A DNA stretch of 8,798 bases from an uncultured Clostridium sp. (GTDB lineage: Bacteria > Bacillota > Clostridia > Lachnospirales > Lachnospiraceae), in NCBI GenBank assembly GCA_902464345.1, contig CABQJA010000085.1, positions 1-8,798 of the forward strand. Reading direction: 5' to 3'. The translations under genes and the position numbers were made by a program. The notes beneath the pieces were generated by a model. That model was not told where the DNA came from, did no database searches, and saw nothing but the letters and a program-made list of their open reading frames with translations. Below, one piece after another: positions 6,371 to 8,798 of this stretch (the first letter of the stretch is position 1; each line of letters starts with the position of its first letter).

Positions 6371-7291
6371 TCGCTTTTCTCTTAACTCCAGCTGGCGTTG
6401 TCTGACAGCCTCAACCTCTGATTTTGAAATCGGAATGACTTTCTTGATAGCGAAGTAATTTCCGGTATTAGATACTTTTATTTTCAGGATTCCCTTCTGA
6501 TAACCATGGTACCAGCAATGTCCGACACTCAGAAACGTAGACTGATTATTGGAAAACCATTTAATCTTCTTGGATAATTTCCTCTTACATTTATAGCAAC
6601 GCAGGGTCACAATGTCTTTGTCTGACATAATATCATTGCGTTGATGAAATCCTCTCGAAATATGTTCTGCATATGAATGGTGAAATGCATGGATTTCACT
6701 TTCTTTATCTTTTGGCTCATGATAACAGTCATAGCAATAATGATCGTCAAGATTTTCTTTGGAAAGATATTGGAAAATCTGAGCGGTATAGCGTGCATCA
6801 TTAATTGCGGTATGAAAGCTGTAATCAGTAGGAAGATTTAAGAATTTCACTGCTTTTTCCAGCTTACAGGAGCCAAGCTCCGGTTCCCGTTCTGCAAAAA
6901 TGGACTGTACATCATAGTATTTAAATGGTTCAGAAAACTTATTCATGTAATAGTAGTCCATGTTTTTCTGAAGCTGCGGAAGATCGGAGGTCCCCCACGT
7001 ACCGAAAATATAATCGGTTCCGCACCATTTCATAAACTCTCTGCACACCATGTCAAACGGCCGGCCGGTCTTCAAATATTCTTCATCATAATTCAGCATC
7101 TGTCGTACATGCTTATGAAGACGTTTGTAAATGCGAGGCTTTACGATACTGCTATACTCATCTACAATCTCAAACTTATCATTCAGTTTTATTGCCCCGA
7201 TTTCAATAATTTCAAAGGGGATTCTTGGATTCTCGTACTCCGGTCCGCAAGGGGACTGATTCCATTCCAAGTCAAATATAATATAGTTCAT
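6347..7291 (-). CDS. DEDDh-family 3'-5' exonuclease with Cys-rich C-terminal extension
   Basis: 314 residues. The N-terminal domain (1-178) is an RNase T/DnaQ-type exonuclease: ExoI FDLEWN with Asp7 and Glu9, ExoII around Asp103 (WGTSDLPQL), and ExoIII FHTAINDARYTA with His160 and Asp165, the DEDDh metal-binding set. Such enzymes remove nucleotides from DNA or RNA 3' ends; the substrate is not visible. It resembles KapD-type proteins (about 200 residues) but has about 130 extra residues. These include Cys186-x2-Cys189 and Cys232-x2-Cys235, a possible zinc site, then a basic Arg/Lys-rich tail. ATG 7291 is the first possible start in frame, since an in-frame TGA lies just upstream. It has no clear ribosome binding site but begins 17 bases after the stop of the preceding gene, so translation is probably coupled. 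The last codons lie in the terminator stem. Exonuclease call sure, exact role not. Confidence 0.88.
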   Translation of the reverse strand: MNYIIFDLEWNQSPCGPEYENPRIPFEIIEIGAIKLNDKFEIVDEYSSIVKPRIYKRLHKHVRQMLNYDEEYLKTGRPFDMVCREFMKWCGTDYIFGTWGTSDLPQLQKNMDYYYMNKFSEPFKYYDVQSIFAEREPELGSCKLEKAVKFLNLPTDYSFHTAINDARYTAQIFQYLSKENLDDHYCYDCYHEPKDKESEIHAFHHSYAEHISRGFHQRNDIMSDKDIVTLRCYKCKRKLSKKIKWFSNNQSTFLSVGHCWYHGYQKGILKIKVSNTGNYFAIKKVIPISKSEVEAVRQRQLELREKRREKRKNH

Positions 7292-7308
7292 GTTCTGTCA
7301 CGTACAGA

Positions 7309-7875
7309 TTAAGAAGGCATCCGTGTAATCTTGGAGCTGCTTACTTCACCCTCTAATGTCTTGTGGATATTATGTAAGGTCTCGTTTGTCTCTGAGGAAG
7401 ACAGCTTGCTATCACCGGACATCTGAAGGACCTGCTTGGTGATACGATCATTACTATTCACAACCCGTACCATATTCTCCTGATTTTTTTTCATAATTAA
7501 CTTCGTACACAGCTTCTGTTGTTCAACCAGTTCCTGATTCAGACGGATATTATCTTCCTTCAGCTCGGCAATCGTCTGGATCAGCTCTTCCATTTTCTGG
7601 TTCATAGATAACTCTTCCCGCTTGGCAACAGAGTAGAGTCCTTTTTCAACTTTCGTCAATTCTGACTGTTTATCCAGAGAATGGCTGGCAATCTCATCTA
7701 CTTTACGAAGAAAACTGTCAACTAAAAAATATGCATCAATGACGATGATCAATCCAAATGCAATGATTAACTCCAATCGTTCCGGCATGACTGCAATCAA
7801 ATAAATCATTGTTAAAAAAGCAGCTACCATAGCAACGGAACTGATTAACATATTGGTCTTTAACTTCTGTTTCAT
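7309..7875 (-). CDS. Small membrane protein with two helices and a coiled coil, function unknown
   Basis: 188 residues; I do not recognise the family. Two hydrophobic helices at about 9-29 and 34-55 are joined by a short PERLE turn. They are followed by a long charged helical region at about 58-135 (EELIQTIAELKEDNIRLNQELVEQQ) with heptad-like spacing, probably a coiled coil, then a polar Ser/Thr-rich tail. With two helices both ends should be on the same side, likely the cytoplasm given the Lys-rich N-terminus, so it may be a membrane-anchored scaffold. There is no enzymatic motif. The start is supported by GAGGGAG (7882-7888 on the - strand), 6 bases before the ATG. It lies between the tRNA-Arg and the exonuclease gene, 17 bases from the latter, and is likely co-transcribed with it. 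A tie to the exonuclease's function is conjecture. Confidence 0.82.
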   Translation of the reverse strand: MKQKLKTNMLISSVAMVAAFLTMIYLIAVMPERLELIIAFGLIIVIDAYFLVDSFLRKVDEIASHSLDKQSELTKVEKGLYSVAKREELSMNQKMEELIQTIAELKEDNIRLNQELVEQQKLCTKLIMKKNQENMVRVVNSNDRITKQVLQMSGDSKLSSSETNETLHNIHKTLEGEVSSSKITRMPS

Positions 7876-7903
7876 AAATGACTCCCTCTTTCTAAATCAA
7901 TGG

Positions 7904-7918
7904 TTTACATAATGTAAA
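7904..7918. repeat. 15-bp palindrome between tRNA-Arg and the membrane protein gene
   Basis: TTTACAT and ATGTAAA flank a single A at 7911. The loop is too short for a stable RNA hairpin, so this looks more like a dyad DNA site than a terminator. It sits 3 bases past the tRNA 3' end and about 30 bases before the membrane protein start. It is AT-rich and could be chance. Confidence 0.3.
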
Positions 7919-7920
7919 AA

Positions 7921-7994
7921 TGTTCCTGGGCGGATTCGAACCGCCGGCCTTCCGCTTAGGAGGCGGACGCTCTATCCTACTGAGCTACAGAAAC
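7921..7994 (-). tRNA. tRNA-Arg, anticodon CCU
   Basis: 74 bases on the - strand with a full cloverleaf. The acceptor stem GTTTCTG pairs with CAGGAAC (one G-T), with discriminator A. The D arm is GCTC/GAGC, the anticodon stem TCCGC/GCGGA holds loop CTCCTAA, and the T arm GGCGG/CCGCC holds loop TTCGAAT. Anticodon CCT (bases 34-36) reads AGG, so arginine. The 3' CCA is not encoded; TTTTT follows directly (7916-7920), with no hairpin other than the tRNA itself. C at position 34 means it is not a target of MnmEG. Confidence 0.97.
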
Positions 7995-8005
7995 CAACAA
8001 CTTTT

Positions 8006-8034
8006 ATTTTATAAGAAAAATTCAAATACGTCAA
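8006..8034 (-). promoter_or_regulatory. Promoter of tRNA-Arg
   Basis: On the - strand TTGACG (8029-8034, 5 of 6 to consensus) is followed after exactly 17 bases by TAAAAT (8006-8011, 5 of 6). Transcription would start a few bases before the mature tRNA 5' end at 7994. No clear promoter or terminator lies between the tRNA and the membrane protein gene, so this promoter may also serve the two downstream protein genes. Confidence 0.75.
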
Positions 8035-8046
8035 GTATCAGGGAGG

Positions 8047-8798
8047 CTATGGAAAGACAACATTTCCCTGCATCCAGACGGTTCCCTTGAATCTTCTTCC
8101 GACTGCAGGTTCGCCTGTCAGATCACGGGTATTGATCAGGATATCCACGGGCGTCTCGTTCACATTTACAAGGAGCTGGTACATGGTTTCCTTAGTAACT
8201 GCATTCTGTAATAAGTGGATGTCCTGAATGGTACCGATCAGGGAATATTGCTCGCTGTTGATTCCATATGGAATCAGACTGGAATCAACGATACTGTACA
8301 AATCCTCGGATTTTGCCCGCTTTGAAATAGAAGAGTACAGATCAATATCATCCAGCGTAAGATTTTCAATTGCTTCGGTATCTCCATTCTTAGCTGCAGC
8401 AAGCAGATGTTTGCGTTTAGTCTGCCCTTTCTTCTCCTGTCGGATCTGCTCTTCATCCTTATCTACACCGAGAATGACTTTTCCATCTGTGGACAAGCCA
8501 CTATAGCTTACATGATTTAAGGATATATTATATTCATTGGACCATTTGGTACGCACATAATCAGAGATATTGATCAGAAAGAATATCAAAGGAATTCCAA
8601 ACTGATAGCTCTCACTGACTCCGGAATAAGCTTCCTTATCTGTATGGGATTCAATCAGGATGCTTTCCTCCCATTTCGTACTGGAACCGAGAAAATAAGG
8701 AAAATAGTGCTCGGTAATCAGTTCATCGGAGGAGTCGTACTCACCAATAATACTGATGCCAAGATTTTCACCGTATTCCTTATATAACTGAACCAGAG
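8047..8798 (-). CDS. DUF3881-like protein, C-terminal part (runs off the window edge)
   Basis: About 249 residues in an uninterrupted frame that stays open to the window end; the stop is TAG at 8047-8049. The TTG at 8587-8589 is not the start, because the frame continues upstream with protein-like sequence (KEYGEN, GEYDSSDELITEHYFPYFLGS). Recognised from memory as DUF3881-like by three blocks: the YGEN...GEY...YFPYFLG region, a helical AAAKNGDTEAIENLTLDDIDLYSSISKRA block (codons within 8290-8410), and the C-terminal GRRFKGTVWMQG. The family is uncharacterised and known mainly from Clostridia. There is no membrane segment beyond a short hydrophobic stretch near IFFLIN. The tRNA promoter begins only about 13 bases past its stop, with no terminator seen. 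The name is moderately sure, the function unknown. Confidence 0.8.
   Translation of the reverse strand, partial: LVQLYKEYGENLGISIIGEYDSSDELITEHYFPYFLGSSTKWEESILIESHTDKEAYSGVSESYQFGIPLIFFLINISDYVRTKWSNEYNISLNHVSYSGLSTDGKVILGVDKDEEQIRQEKKGQTKRKHLLAAAKNGDTEAIENLTLDDIDLYSSISKRAKSEDLYSIVDSSLIPYGINSEQYSLIGTIQDIHLLQNAVTKETMYQLLVNVNETPVDILINTRDLTGEPAVGRRFKGTVWMQGNVVFP

Noticed and set aside
7109..7312. + strand open frame opposite the exonuclease start
   Set aside because: It overlaps the conserved exonuclease N-terminus and has no ribosome binding site.
7921..7994. tRNA-Arg as an integration (att) site
   Set aside because: No integrase, no repeated tRNA 3' fragment, and host-like genes lie on both sides.
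8290..8410. Ankyrin-like repeat in the DUF3881-like protein (LLAAAKNGDTEAIENL)
   Set aside because: Only one helix resembles the repeat, with no second copy; it matches a block I associate with DUF3881 itself.
8587..8589. TTG as the start of the DUF3881-like protein
   Set aside because: The frame is open to the window edge and the upstream residues look like the same protein, so the gene starts outside.

Overview
The window reads as chromosomal DNA of a low-to-mid GC Gram-positive bacterium in the Clostridia, most likely a Lachnospiraceae gut anaerobe. The signs are the gene order yidD-yidC-jag-mnmE-mnmG-rsmG, strong AGGAGG-type ribosome binding sites, a YidC without the large proteobacterial periplasmic domain, and a DUF3881-like protein, a family I associate with this group. 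The family assignment is inference; no 16S or other marker is present. The block is the classical origin-proximal neighbourhood (rpmH and rnpA would be expected just left of the window), so oriC is probably close.

Left two thirds (1-6314, + strand): the end of yidD, then yidC and jag, which together deal with membrane protein insertion and an RNA-binding partner. They end at an imperfect hairpin terminator (2156-2205). A separate promoter (TTGTGA-18-TATAAT) starts a second unit, mnmE-mnmG-rsmG. MnmE and MnmG form the wobble-uridine tRNA modification complex, and RsmG methylates 16S rRNA. mnmE carries three perfect DnaA-box sequences in one orientation, two of them an exact 11-bp tandem repeat.

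Right third (6347-8798, - strand): read in its own direction this holds the C-terminal part of a DUF3881-like protein, a tRNA-Arg(CCU) with a good sigma-A-type promoter, a small two-helix membrane protein with a coiled coil, and a DEDDh 3'-5' exonuclease with an extra Cys-rich C-terminal region. It converges on rsmG at a long near-perfect inverted repeat with A- and T-rich arms. This is a bidirectional terminator, and one arm also encodes the last residues of the exonuclease.

No phage, IS, CRISPR, defence island or clear new multigene system is visible. The core block is ordinary. The observations most worth checking are the DnaA-box cluster inside mnmE, the terminator that doubles as coding sequence, the enlarged extracellular loop of YidC, and the poorly characterised minus-strand genes around the tRNA.
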